Below, one piece after another: positions 56,087 to 64,000 of a DNA stretch of 64,000 nt (its first letter is position 1; the number at the start of each line of letters is the position of its first letter). The notes beneath the pieces are model-generated. The model had not been told where the DNA came from. It saw only the letters and a list, made by a program, of their open reading frames with translations, and ran no database searches. This DNA is from an uncultured Collinsella sp. (GTDB lineage: Bacteria; Actinomycetota; Coriobacteriia; Coriobacteriales; Coriobacteriaceae). The stretch spans positions 8,943 through 72,942 of the forward strand of contig UQLI01000005.1 in the NCBI GenBank assembly GCA_900541715.1, in the 5' to 3' direction. A program made the translations under genes and the position numbers.

Positions 56087-57729
56087 TGGCTCGGTTGGAT
56101 AGGGGCCCGGTGTCGGGCGCGGCGTGCGGCCCGGATATGCCGGCGATTGAGGTGCGGAGCCTGAGCTTTGCCTACCCCGATGCTGATGCTGCGGTGCTCG
56201 AGGGGCTCGACTGGTCTGTTCCCCAAGGTGCGTTTGCGCTGCTTGTTGGCGGTACCGGATCGGGTAAGTCGACGCTGCTGTCGCTGCTCAAACCCGAGAT
56301 CGCTCCGGCGGGCGAGCGCACTGGCGATGCGCGCGTGCTGGGCGAGAACGTCGCCGACATGGATGTTCGGACGTCCGCGGAGCGCGTGGGCTATGTGTTC
56401 CAGGATCCCGAGAACCAGATCGTGTGCGAGACCGTGTGGCACGAGATGGCGTTTGGCCTGGAAAACTTGGGGCTAGCGCGTGACGAGATGCGTCGTCGCG
56501 TGGCCGAGACCAGCTATTTCTTTGGGCTGGAGGATTGGCTCCACCGCGATACCGATACGCTTTCGGGTGGTCGCAAGCAGCTGCTGTCGTTGGCCGCCGT
56601 GTTGGCGCTCCGCCCGCGCGTGCTGCTGCTCGATGAGCCCACGTCTCAGCTCGACCCCGTTGCCGAGAAGAGTTTTCTGCATGCGCTGTTTCGCGTGAAT
56701 CGCGAGCTGGGCTGCACGGTTGTTGTGGCGACGCATCAGCCGCGCCCAATGCTCGAATACGCGACGTGTGCGTACCGGATCGAGGACGGTCGCGTGCGCG
56801 AGGTGGCGGATATGGCTTCTTTGGGACGCCGAGAATCGCTGTTGTCCGATGACATGTTGGGGTGGGGTGCCATCCGATGTGCAAATAAAGGAGTATTCAG
56901 CAGGCGTGAGGACAATTTGGGCTCTCTGGAGCCGCCCGGGGACGTATCGAGCGCGAAAAAAAGTTCGGAATTGGACAAATCGTCTGAATTTGTGGCGCAA
57001 ACGTCGCTCGAGAACGGCTCGGAAGCCTTCCCGCGCACGGATGGAAGCAGAATACTCCAAAAAATGCACGCTGGGTCGGCTACCACCCTGGCAGGGAGCT
57101 GGTTTCGCTACGATCGCGCGGGCGGTTGGGTGCTGCGCGGGCTCGATGCGTCGTTTTCGGCTGGCGCGGTGCATGCGGTTGCGGGCGGTAACGGCTGCGG
57201 CAAGTCGACAATGCTTTCGGTGCTGGCGAAGACTGCCAAGCTGCAGCGTGGTCGCATGGTGCGCGGGGTGGCCTCGGCTGCGCTGCTGCCGCAGAACCCC
57301 AAGGCCCTGCTGGTTGCCGAGACGGTGCGCGACGAGCTGATGGAATGGGCCTCGACCTGCGGATATGACGAGAACTTGGCGCGGGAGCGTGCAGCGCAAC
57401 TGGGACTGGACGGCCTGGAGACGCGCCACCCTTACGACCTCTCGGGCGGACAGCGCCAGCTGCTTGCACTGGCAAAGCTGCTGCTGATCGGCCCCGAGCT
57501 GCTGCTGCTTGACGAGCCCACGAAGGGCTTGGACCTGGAGAGCCGCCGCATCATTGCCCGCGCCCTGCGTGACCATGCGAAGGCTGGCGGCACCGTCATC
57601 ATGGCTACGCACGATTTGGACTTTGCCGAGCAGGTAGCCGACGACGTCGCCATGATGTTTGACGGCGAGATTGCCTGCATGGAGCCCCCGGCAGATTTCT
57701 TTGCCGACAACGTGTTCTACAGGGCGTGA
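56086..57729 (+). CDS. ECF transporter ATPase, two ATPase domains fused in one chain
   Basis: Most ECF modules have separate EcfA1 and EcfA2 ATPases; here one 547-residue chain carries both. Domain 1 has Walker A GGTGSGKSTLLS, signature LSGGRKQLLS and Walker B LLLDEPTSQLD. Domain 2 has GGNGCGKSTMLS, LSGGQRQLLA and LLLDEPTKGLD. The linker (about 262-335) is polar, Ser/Glu/Lys-rich and lower in GC than the rest, with a run of seven A at 56956-56962. The fusion fixes 1:1 stoichiometry. The overlap with ecfT and the 4-base gap to the S component gene show one operon. Confidence 0.92.
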   Translation: MARLDRGPVSGAACGPDMPAIEVRSLSFAYPDADAAVLEGLDWSVPQGAFALLVGGTGSGKSTLLSLLKPEIAPAGERTGDARVLGENVADMDVRTSAERVGYVFQDPENQIVCETVWHEMAFGLENLGLARDEMRRRVAETSYFFGLEDWLHRDTDTLSGGRKQLLSLAAVLALRPRVLLLDEPTSQLDPVAEKSFLHALFRVNRELGCTVVVATHQPRPMLEYATCAYRIEDGRVREVADMASLGRRESLLSDDMLGWGAIRCANKGVFSRREDNLGSLEPPGDVSSAKKSSELDKSSEFVAQTSLENGSEAFPRTDGSRILQKMHAGSATTLAGSWFRYDRAGGWVLRGLDASFSAGAVHAVAGGNGCGKSTMLSVLAKTAKLQRGRMVRGVASAALLPQNPKALLVAETVRDELMEWASTCGYDENLARERAAQLGLDGLETRHPYDLSGGQRQLLALAKLLLIGPELLLLDEPTKGLDLESRRIIARALRDHAKAGGTVIMATHDLDFAEQVADDVAMMFDGEIACMEPPADFFADNVFYRA

Positions 57730-57733
57730 TGGG

Positions 57734-58447
57734 ATGACGGACTGTCGTTTCTCGCGCTTGCTTGCAAAACTGGAGGTCCCGCTGTTGTTGGCGGTGCCGG
57801 CGGTGATGGCTGCGGCGTCGCTGTCGGGTGTTGGGCAGGCAGCGTTGGCCATGCTGGTTGTGGTGGCGCTGGTGCTCGCACTGTTCTTTGCGGGTTACGA
57901 GGCATCTCGTCCGGGTTTGCGCCAGATTATGCCCACGCTGGTGCTGGCGGCGCTGGCGGCGGCGGGGCGCATCCTGTTTGGGCCCATTCCCGACTTTAAA
58001 CCGGTGAGCGCCATCGCCATTATCGCGGGGGCGACGCTTGGTCGCCGCAATGGTTTTATGGTTGGCGCGCTGGCGGCGCTGATCAGCAATTTCTTTTTTG
58101 GACAGGGCATGTGGACACCGTGGCAGATGTATGCCTGGGGCCTGGTTGGCTATGTTGGCGGTGCGCTGGCGCATGCCGGTGCGTTCGACCGTGCGGATGG
58201 AACCGTGCGCATGCCGGCGCTACTGACCTACGGCTTTGCTTCGGGTTTGCTGTACGGCGTGGTGATCAACGCGTATGACATCATTGGTTTTGTGCAGCCG
58301 CTTACTTGGGCGGGTGCCGTGGCGCGTCTTGCCACGGCAGTGCCGTTCGATATTACGCACGGCTTTGCGACCTGCGTGTTCTTGGCCGCCTTGTACAAGC
58401 CTTGGTGCCGTCGCATTAACCGTGTCGTCGTGAAATACGGGCTGTAA
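57734..58447 (+). CDS. ECF transporter substrate-binding S component
   Basis: From ATG 57734 the 237-residue protein has about six membrane helices and the S-component region AAAGRILFGPIPDFKPVSAI followed by FFFGQGMWTPWQMYAWGLVG. Being in an operon with EcfT and a fused EcfA, it forms a dedicated (group I type) importer. The vitamin or metal cannot be named from sequence; no riboswitch is visible upstream of the operon to help. Confidence 0.85.
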   Translation: MTDCRFSRLLAKLEVPLLLAVPAVMAAASLSGVGQAALAMLVVVALVLALFFAGYEASRPGLRQIMPTLVLAALAAAGRILFGPIPDFKPVSAIAIIAGATLGRRNGFMVGALAALISNFFFGQGMWTPWQMYAWGLVGYVGGALAHAGAFDRADGTVRMPALLTYGFASGLLYGVVINAYDIIGFVQPLTWAGAVARLATAVPFDITHGFATCVFLAALYKPWCRRINRVVVKYGL

Positions 58448-58472
58448 GGCATTTCGCGTTTCCTCGCGAACT

Positions 58473-58533
58473 TGCGGTGGAATAGTTCTCGTTTTTGGCT
58501 ATTTGCTGCCCAAACAGGAACTATTCCACCGCA
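58473..58533. repeat. Perfect 16-bp inverted repeat between convergent genes
   Basis: TGCGGTGGAATAGTTC (58473-58488) and GAACTATTCCACCGCA (58518-58533) are exact complements, and the loop can extend through GTTTTTGG and CCCAAAC. It may be a bidirectional terminator for the ECF operon and xth, or a palindromic repeat. Confidence 0.65.
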
Positions 58534-58595
58534 GCTTATAGGGGGAGAGGGGTCACATGATCTGTTTTCCTCCGTCCCCCAGGAATTACTTGGGG

Positions 58596-59414
58596 CTAGA
58601 GCTCTAGCGTGAGGGTGACGGGGCAGTGGTCACTGCCAAAGATGTCGCCGCGGATACCGGTGTCGCGTACGTTGTCGGCGATTGCGTCGCTTACCAGGAA
58701 GTAGTCGATGCGCCAGCCTGCGTTGTTCTTGCGGGCATTAAAGCGATAGCTCCACCAGCTGTAGACGCCCTCGACGTCGGGGTTTGCCGTGCGCCAGGTA
58801 TCGGTAAAGCCGGCGTTGAGTAGCTCGGTGAACTTGCCGCGCTCCTCGTCCGAAAAGCCCGCGTTGCCGCGGTTGGACTTGGGGTTCTTAAGGTCGATTT
58901 CCTCGTGCGCCACGTTAAAGTCGCCACAGGTCACTACGGGCTTGCCGGTCTCGCACTCGAGCGCGCTCAAAAAGTCGCGGTAGGCATCGTCCCAGGCCAT
59001 GCGCACGTCGATGCGGGCGAGTTCGTTTTGCGCGTTGGGAGTGTAGACATCCACAAACCAGAACTTGTCGAACTCCAGCGCGCAGACGCGGCCCTCGGTT
59101 GCGGCTTGGGCAACGAGCTCGGCGGCCTCGCCCTCGCCGGCGTAGGGTAGCAGCGCGTCGGCGTGCAGCACGCGCAGCGGTTCCTGGCGGCTAAAGACCG
59201 CAGTGCCCGAATAGCCTTTACGCTCGGCGTAGCTCCAGGTTTGGTGATAGCCGGGCAGGTCAATATCGACCTGGCCCTCTTGCAGCTTGGTCTCCTGCAG
59301 CGCCAAGATGTCGACGTCGAGTTCTTGCGCGATCTGAATAAAGCTCGGGTCCTTTTTGAGCACGGCGCGCAGGCCGTTAACGTTCCACGAGGCAAAGGTG
59401 TAAGTCTGAGGCAT
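58596..59414 (-). CDS. xth: Exodeoxyribonuclease III (AP endonuclease)
   Basis: This 272-residue enzyme cuts at abasic sites in DNA repair. Motifs are FASWNVNGLRAV, LALQETKLQ with the metal-binding Glu, YSGTAVFS, VVTCGDFNVAHEEIDL, and the C-terminal GSDHCPVTLTL with catalytic Asp-His. Length and order fit the ExoIII/ExoA family. The ATG follows GAAAGGA. Confidence 0.96.
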   Translation of the reverse strand: MPQTYTFASWNVNGLRAVLKKDPSFIQIAQELDVDILALQETKLQEGQVDIDLPGYHQTWSYAERKGYSGTAVFSRQEPLRVLHADALLPYAGEGEAAELVAQAATEGRVCALEFDKFWFVDVYTPNAQNELARIDVRMAWDDAYRDFLSALECETGKPVVTCGDFNVAHEEIDLKNPKSNRGNAGFSDEERGKFTELLNAGFTDTWRTANPDVEGVYSWWSYRFNARKNNAGWRIDYFLVSDAIADNVRDTGIRGDIFGSDHCPVTLTLEL

Positions 59415-59549
59415 GGTGTCCTTTCGACGGGGTTGGCAGGCTTAAGATTAACGCAACAAGAGCGGGGCGGAGTCCGCGCATGCTGACTTAAAGGACGCAT
59501 GCTGGGACGTCGCTCAACGCTGCCCGACCAACATGGACGGAGGACAAAC

Positions 59550-60302
59550 ATGACGCAAGCGATAACAGATCCCAAGCAGGCCTCCGCCGCGCTGGCGGAG
59601 CTGTTCAATACCCACGAGCGCGTGGTGTTCTTTGGCGGCGCTGGTGTTTCCACGGCAAGCGGCATTCCCGATTTTCGCAGCGTGGACGGCCTGTATCACC
59701 AGCAGTTTGCCTATCCGCCCGAGACCATGCTGTCGCACAGCTTTTACGAGACACATCCGGCGGAGTTCTTCGACTTTTACCGAACCAAGATGATCGCGCT
59801 TAACGCTAAGCCCAACCGCTGCCACATCAAGCTGGCCGAGCTGGAGCGCGTCGGCAAGCTTGATGCCGTGGTGACGCAAAACATCGACGGCTTGCATCAG
59901 ATGGCGGGCTCGCAGCGCGTGTTTGAGCTGCACGGATCGGTCCATCGCAACATTTGCCAGTCGTGCGGAGCGGTCTATAGCGCCGAGTGGATTTGCTCGC
60001 GCGAGCACGAGGATGCCGCGGGCGTGCCCGTGTGTCCCGTGTGCGGCGGCCGCATCAAGCCCGACGTGGTGCTCTACGAAGAGCCGCTCGACGAGCGCGT
60101 GCTCACCGGCGCCGTTGCCGCCATTGCCGCGGCCGATGCCCTCATCGTGGGCGGAACCTCGCTCGTGGTGTACCCGGCGGCGGGCCTCACGCGCTACTTT
60201 ACCGGCGATACGCTGGCCATTTGCAATTTGGCGCCCACCGATCAGGATGCAAATGCCGACCTGCTGATTTCTTGCGACATCGCGGCCGCGTTTGCGTTCT
60301 AG
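59550..60302 (+). CDS. cobB: NAD-dependent protein deacylase (sirtuin)
   Basis: From ATG 59550 after GGAGGA the 250-residue protein has GAGVSTASGIPDFRS, TQNIDGLHQMAG, catalytic LHGSVH, zinc cysteines in CQSCG and CPVCGG, and the C-terminal GTSLVVYPAAGL. Sirtuins remove acetyl or longer acyl groups from lysines using NAD. Zinc cysteine pairs are separated by a normal spacer. Target proteins are not evident. A later deacylase class cannot be excluded. Confidence 0.94.
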   Translation: MTQAITDPKQASAALAELFNTHERVVFFGGAGVSTASGIPDFRSVDGLYHQQFAYPPETMLSHSFYETHPAEFFDFYRTKMIALNAKPNRCHIKLAELERVGKLDAVVTQNIDGLHQMAGSQRVFELHGSVHRNICQSCGAVYSAEWICSREHEDAAGVPVCPVCGGRIKPDVVLYEEPLDERVLTGAVAAIAAADALIVGGTSLVVYPAAGLTRYFTGDTLAICNLAPTDQDANADLLISCDIAAAFAF

Positions 60303-60396
60303 CCCGCGTGCGCGGATACAATAGAAAGACTGATTGCAAAGCGACCCCGCCGCCAGCGCCCGAGCGCGGCGGCGGGGGCATTTTAGGAGGATGTTC

Positions 60397-62136
60397 ATGG
60401 CGAACGATAGCAAGACATGGCGGTGCGGAAAGTACGAGCTCAGCTTTGACCGTCCGCGCATCATGGGCGTCCTCAACGTGACGCCCGATTCGTTTAGCGA
60501 TGGCGGCGAGCACTTCGATCCGGATGCCGCGATTGAGTACGGCTTGGCGATGCTCGACGCCGGTGCCGACATCATCGACGTGGGCGGCGAGTCCACGCGC
60601 CCCGGCTTTACCCCGGTCAACCCCGACGAGGAGGCCCGCCGTGTGCTGCCCGTGGTGCGCGCACTGGCCAAGGAGGGCGCCATTGTCTCGATTGACACGC
60701 GTCATGTGGCGGTTGCCAAGGCGGCCGTGCGCTGCGGAGCCTCGATCGTCAACGATGTGACCGGCTTCACCGACCCCAAGATGGTCGAGTTTGTTAAGAC
60801 GAGCGCTTGCGGCGTCATCGTGATGCACGCCGGCGAGGTCGCTGCTCCCGCGCGTACGCACGCGACGGTGCAGCTCGATACCTCGGCCGCGGCGTTTGTT
60901 GCCGAGAAGGCGCGCGAAGCGGCTGCCGAGGCCGCGCGCGAGGCCGAAAAGCCGGGCCGCCGCCGTCGTGGCAAGCTGCTGGGCGAGCCTAAGTCGGAGG
61001 CCAAGCTTCCGGGCGGCGTGGTGCAGCCCTCGCTGCCGTTTGGCGACCCGGAGCCCGCAGCCGAGCCCGCAGCCGAACAGGAGACGCCGGCCGCCGAGCA
61101 GGCTGCCCCCGCCGCCGAGACCGTCGCGCCCGAGGTCACGCCCGCTGCCGCCGAGACGGAGCCGGAGCCCAGCGACCACCTGGTCGCCATGATGCGCCGC
61201 AGCGCCCGCCGCGAGGAAGCCTACGTGCCCACCTCGCAGCTCCGCCGCTTTACCCTGCCCGATTCGGCGCCCATCATGCGCCGCGTCATGGGATTCCTTT
61301 CCGACCAGGCCCGCACGCTCATCCATGCCGGCGTGTCGCGTGACCGCATCTGCATCGACCCCGGTCCGGGCTTTGGCAAGTCGGCTAACGAGGATATCGT
61401 CATCCAGCGCGAGACCGCCAAGATGGCATCGCTGGGCTATCCGCTCATGTGCGCCGTGTCGCGCAAGCGCTTTGTGGGCGCCGTCTCGGGCGTGACCGAG
61501 GCCGCCGAGCGCGATGCCGCCACGTTTGGTGTGTGCCTGGGTGCGATCCAGGCCGGCGCCAACATCGTGCGCGTGCACGACGTCGCCGGCTTTGCGCAGT
61601 TCCTGAACGGCTACTGGGCCGTTGCCAAGCCGCAGCCGCGCCGCGCGTTTGTGGCCGTGGGCTCCAACCTGGGGCATCGCTGTGACAACATCCGCGCCGC
61701 GCGCGACATGATCGCCGAGATTCCGCTCACCTGCGTGTCCAACTGCTCGCGCATCTACGAGAGCGAGCCGGCCTACGAGACGCGCCAAGACGCGTTCGCC
61801 AACGCCGTCATCGAGATCAAGACCGAGCTGGCGCCGCTGGTGCTGCTCGACGAGCTCATGAAGATCGAGGCCGAGCTGGGCCGCGACCGTTCCAAAAAGG
61901 CCAAGGCCAACGGCCCGCGCACTATCGACCTGGACCTGCTGTGGATGGATGGCGAGACCCACGGCGGCAAAAAACTGCGCCTGCCGCATCCGCTGATCGG
62001 CGAGCGCGACTTTGTGCTGGTGCCGCTCGAGGACCTGATGCACGACCCGGCGCGGTTCTTCCGCTACAACGGCGTCGAGGTCAAGGAGCCCGAGGACCGC
62101 ATGGGCCATATCGTGGGCGAATTGGGGCGTATGTAG
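60397..62136 (+). CDS. folP: Dihydropteroate synthase fused to HPPK, with a large insert
   Basis: The 579-residue protein joins two folate steps. DHPS: MGVLNVTPDSFSDGGEHFDP, GGESTRPGF, DTRHVAVAKAA, NDVTGF, then DPGPGFGKS and AVSRKRF. HPPK: VAVGSNLGHRCDNI (from about residue 417), RIYESEPAYET, GPRTIDLDLLW. Between VIVMHAG (about 145) and APIMRRVMGF (about 291) there is a segment of some 145 residues, rich in Ala, Glu and Pro (EPAAEPAAEQETPAAEQAAP), where DHPS usually has about 15. ATG 60397 follows AGGAGG by six bases. It is directly followed by the biotin-ligase-like gene. Confidence 0.93.
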   Translation: MANDSKTWRCGKYELSFDRPRIMGVLNVTPDSFSDGGEHFDPDAAIEYGLAMLDAGADIIDVGGESTRPGFTPVNPDEEARRVLPVVRALAKEGAIVSIDTRHVAVAKAAVRCGASIVNDVTGFTDPKMVEFVKTSACGVIVMHAGEVAAPARTHATVQLDTSAAAFVAEKAREAAAEAAREAEKPGRRRRGKLLGEPKSEAKLPGGVVQPSLPFGDPEPAAEPAAEQETPAAEQAAPAAETVAPEVTPAAAETEPEPSDHLVAMMRRSARREEAYVPTSQLRRFTLPDSAPIMRRVMGFLSDQARTLIHAGVSRDRICIDPGPGFGKSANEDIVIQRETAKMASLGYPLMCAVSRKRFVGAVSGVTEAAERDAATFGVCLGAIQAGANIVRVHDVAGFAQFLNGYWAVAKPQPRRAFVAVGSNLGHRCDNIRAARDMIAEIPLTCVSNCSRIYESEPAYETRQDAFANAVIEIKTELAPLVLLDELMKIEAELGRDRSKKAKANGPRTIDLDLLWMDGETHGGKKLRLPHPLIGERDFVLVPLEDLMHDPARFFRYNGVEVKEPEDRMGHIVGELGRM

Positions 62137-62838
62137 ATGATCGAGATGAATGCTGTTGCCGCCGGTACCGAGCTCGACGCGGCGCGTGACGCGGGCCGCG
62201 AGGGCGTGTCCGCGGGCTGGTGCGCGTGGAGCGCGGGCGATGCTTCGCTGACGTTTTCGCTGGTCGTGCGCCCCGATGTGAATATGCACGCCTTCCACGG
62301 CCTGCCGTTTGTGGCCGCGATGGGCATGATGGATGCGCTCGTGGGCACGGCTTCGACGCCGGGGTTGGGCCTTGCCGGCAAGGTGGGTATCCAGTGGCCG
62401 AGCGATATCGTGTGCGGTGCGCCTGCGTTTGAGACGTCACTCGCGCGCGTTGCCGTGAACGGCGGTGCCGGTGCCGCGGGTATGTTTGCCGCGGTGACGG
62501 TGGATGTTGAGCGTGCGGCGCTGGGTGAGCTTGGCGTGGATATGGCAGATGAGGCGCTGATCGAGGCATTGGCCGCCGCCGTGCTGGTCCGCGTGGACAC
62601 CTGGGCAGTTGCCGCCAACACGCCGCAGGGCGCCGCCGGCCCGCTGGCTCCGGTGCTGGGCGAGTACTTTGACATGGTGCCACTGCTGGGTCGTCAGGTC
62701 GCGGCGGTGTCGCCCAGCGGTTTGCCGCTTGCGGTCGGTGTGTTTGCGGGCCTGGACATCTGGGGTCGCGCGACCATCAAGACCGATGCCGGCGAGCAGG
62801 AGTTTCCGCCCGAGGCCGTACGAATTCGCGGGCTGTAG
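62137..62838 (+). CDS. Biotin-protein-ligase-like protein, probably divergent
   Basis: The 233-residue protein begins on the base after the folP stop codon. It shares with BirA-type ligases the segments LTFSLVVRPDVNMHAFHGLP, VGIQWPSDIVCG, an Asp/Gly-rich middle, and a C-terminal WGRATIKTDAGEQEF. The biotin-binding GRGRxxR segment near the N-terminus is not present; the equivalent region reads GWCAWSAGD, and there is no WPNDI lysine. It may be a regulatory or inactive relative; coupling to folP-folK is odd for a biotin enzyme. Confidence 0.6.
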   Translation: MIEMNAVAAGTELDAARDAGREGVSAGWCAWSAGDASLTFSLVVRPDVNMHAFHGLPFVAAMGMMDALVGTASTPGLGLAGKVGIQWPSDIVCGAPAFETSLARVAVNGGAGAAGMFAAVTVDVERAALGELGVDMADEALIEALAAAVLVRVDTWAVAANTPQGAAGPLAPVLGEYFDMVPLLGRQVAAVSPSGLPLAVGVFAGLDIWGRATIKTDAGEQEFPPEAVRIRGL

Positions 62839-62877
62839 CGCGGGGCGTTCGCGCCCAAAGATAGACATGACAACAAG

Positions 62878-62905
62878 ACCCTCCTCGGCCTGTGCCGGGG
62901 AGGGT
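62878..62905. terminator. Bidirectional terminator between convergent genes
   Basis: ACCCTCCTCGGC (62878-62889) pairs with GCCGGGGAGGGT (62894-62905), one mismatch, four-base loop, TTTCG following. Confidence 0.75.
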
Positions 62906-62983
62906 TTCGCCTGTCTGGGGAATGGGCTTGGCGAACGTTTGCGGGGACTGTGGCATCGGGCGTGCTCGACTTAAGCCCCTGCT

Positions 62984-63757
62984 CTATCCCAGCTCCTGCA
63001 TGCGGCGGTAGATTTCGCAGATACCCTTGATGGTGAGCTGTCCGTCGACCACGTCGAAGGCATCGGTCGAATCGGCGACGATGCTGGCGAGACCGCCCGT
63101 GGCGATAACGGTGGCATCCTCGCGGCCCAGCTCGCGCTTCATGCGCGCGACCAGGCCCTCAGCCATGGCGGCGGCGCCCGTTACGGCGCCGACCTTGATG
63201 CACTCCTCGGTATCGCGGCCGATGGCGTGCTCGGGCGCCTCGAGCGGAACGCTGGCGAGCTTGGCGGCACGGGCGGCAAGCGCGTCCATGGAGATGCGAA
63301 TGCCCGGCGCGATCGCTCCGCCAATGTAATAACCGTCCTCATCGATGACGTCGATATTGGTCGCGGTGCCAAAGTCCACCACGATTGCCGGCGCGCCGTA
63401 GAAAGTTTCGGCCGCAACGGCGTTGGCGACGCGGTCGGCACCTACGGCCTGGGGGCGCGCCGCGCGCAGCTTGGTCACCGCGGCCGTCTGCGGCCCAATG
63501 ACGATGACGTCCGCGGCAATGCGGTCGGCCACGGCGTGCCACTCGCGCGAGAGCTGCGGTACCACGCCGGCAAAGGCGATCGCGTCGACCGCGTCGAGCG
63601 AAAGGCCGTACATCTTAAAGAAACCCATCAGGCGCACGTGGATCTCGTCGGCGGTATAGGAGCGGTCGGTGGGCATGCGCCACGACTGCACCAGCTCGTC
63701 TCCGTCAAACAGGCCCATGGCCGTCTGCGTGTTTCCCATATCGATAGCGAGCAGCAT
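62984..63757 (-). CDS. coaX: Type III pantothenate kinase
   Basis: CoaX phosphorylates pantothenate, the first step of coenzyme A synthesis. The 257-residue protein has AIDMGNTQTAMGLFDG (ATP site), GADRVANAVAA, VVDFGTATNIDVI and GGAIAPGIRISMDAL, which define the type III family. Start 63757 (MLLAID) follows GGGAG by six bases; a longer start at 63778 adds seven residues. It stands alone, away from the tRNA gene at the window end. Confidence 0.94.
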   Translation of the reverse strand: MLLAIDMGNTQTAMGLFDGDELVQSWRMPTDRSYTADEIHVRLMGFFKMYGLSLDAVDAIAFAGVVPQLSREWHAVADRIAADVIVIGPQTAAVTKLRAARPQAVGADRVANAVAAETFYGAPAIVVDFGTATNIDVIDEDGYYIGGAIAPGIRISMDALAARAAKLASVPLEAPEHAIGRDTEECIKVGAVTGAAAMAEGLVARMKRELGREDATVIATGGLASIVADSTDAFDVVDGQLTIKGICEIYRRMQELG

Positions 63758-63953
63758 GTCTACTCCCGGTGTTGGCATAAAAGGACGCGCACCATTGTAT
63801 ACGTGCCGTCGACGGCGCTCGGCTGCGATTCGTTTACGGTGATAGGGGCTGAGGGGTTTAAATATGAAGGAATTATGCTCTACGAGATTTTCCTTGCCGT
63901 TTACCGAACTCCCGCGTAATATTCTTTCTTGCGCACATGAGGCGCCCAGACAT

Positions 63954-64000
63954 TGCGGGGTGGAGCAGTCTGGTAGCTCGCCGGGCTCATAACCCGGAGG
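63954..64000 (+). tRNA. Initiator tRNA-Met (3' part outside window)
   Basis: GCGGGGTGGAGCAG, the D arm TGGTAGCTCG, and the anticodon arm CCGGGCTCATAACCCGG with CAT at 63988-63990 match initiator tRNA. The three G:C pairs of the anticodon stem (GGG/CCC) are the initiator hallmark. The sequence is cut by the window edge. Confidence 0.9.

Overview
The window is bacterial chromosome, GC-rich and gene-dense, and most likely from a gut Coriobacteriia member close to Collinsella. The grounds are codon bias, an anaerobic NfnAB pair, a class B sortase, a very large sortable GH31 surface glycosidase, an ECF transporter with fused ATPases, and an actinobacterial-style PyrR leader before carAB. This taxonomic call is an inference from content; no ribosomal RNA is present.

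Layout. 1-3.4 kb: a NUDIX hydrolase cut by the window edge, an ABC exporter and an anchored protein. 3.5-8.3 kb: carA-carB behind a PyrR-type hairpin. 8.3-18.5 kb: an accessory stretch with a decayed surface-protein tail, a DUF4143 ATPase, a Phd/RelE toxin-antitoxin pair, a 204-bp inverted-repeat element and the 2142-residue GH31 protein, bracketed by related hairpin repeats. 18.5-20.5 kb: purE, sortase B and a MoaE-like gene. 20.6-25.8 kb: a membrane protein, then purF-purM-purN. 26.2-39.6 kb: an unusual locus of membrane proteins with N-terminal zinc ribbons, a five-gene operon led by an SPFH/triple-zinc-ribbon protein, a DUF234 ATPase, a zinc-finger protein and a degenerate tRNA-Ser. 39.9-41.3 kb: a RelB/PIN toxin-antitoxin pair and an orphan PTS IIA. 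41.4-47.1 kb: a PrsA-like foldase, a YqeY protein, a complete polar amino acid ABC transporter and a cytidylate-kinase-like protein. 47.2-50.5 kb: nfnA-nfnB and pth on the minus strand. 50.6-52.3 kb: two more inverted-repeat elements flanking a nuclease-like gene. 52.4-55 kb: glmU and prs. 55.2-58.4 kb: an ECF transporter. 58.6-64 kb: xth, a sirtuin, a folP-folK fusion, a biotin-ligase-like gene, coaX and the start of a tRNA-fMet.

How the genes fit together. Nucleotide synthesis dominates the core: PRPP from prs feeds purF, and carAB supplies carbamoyl phosphate under probable UMP control. The accessory parts concern the envelope: mucin or glycan attack, sortase anchoring, and a zinc-ribbon/SPFH set that resembles envelope-stress modules but has no PspA in view.

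The most notable non-coding signals are (1) three elements of 193-204 bp with near-identical 24-bp terminal inverted repeats and divergent cores, two of them flanking a nuclease-like gene; (2) a 49-bp repeat that begins exactly at the stop codons of purF and pth; (3) palindromes with a GGGACAG-type core between many genes; (4) hairpins with a shared TTCGCGAAG-like loop around the glycosidase region. All similarities were judged by eye.
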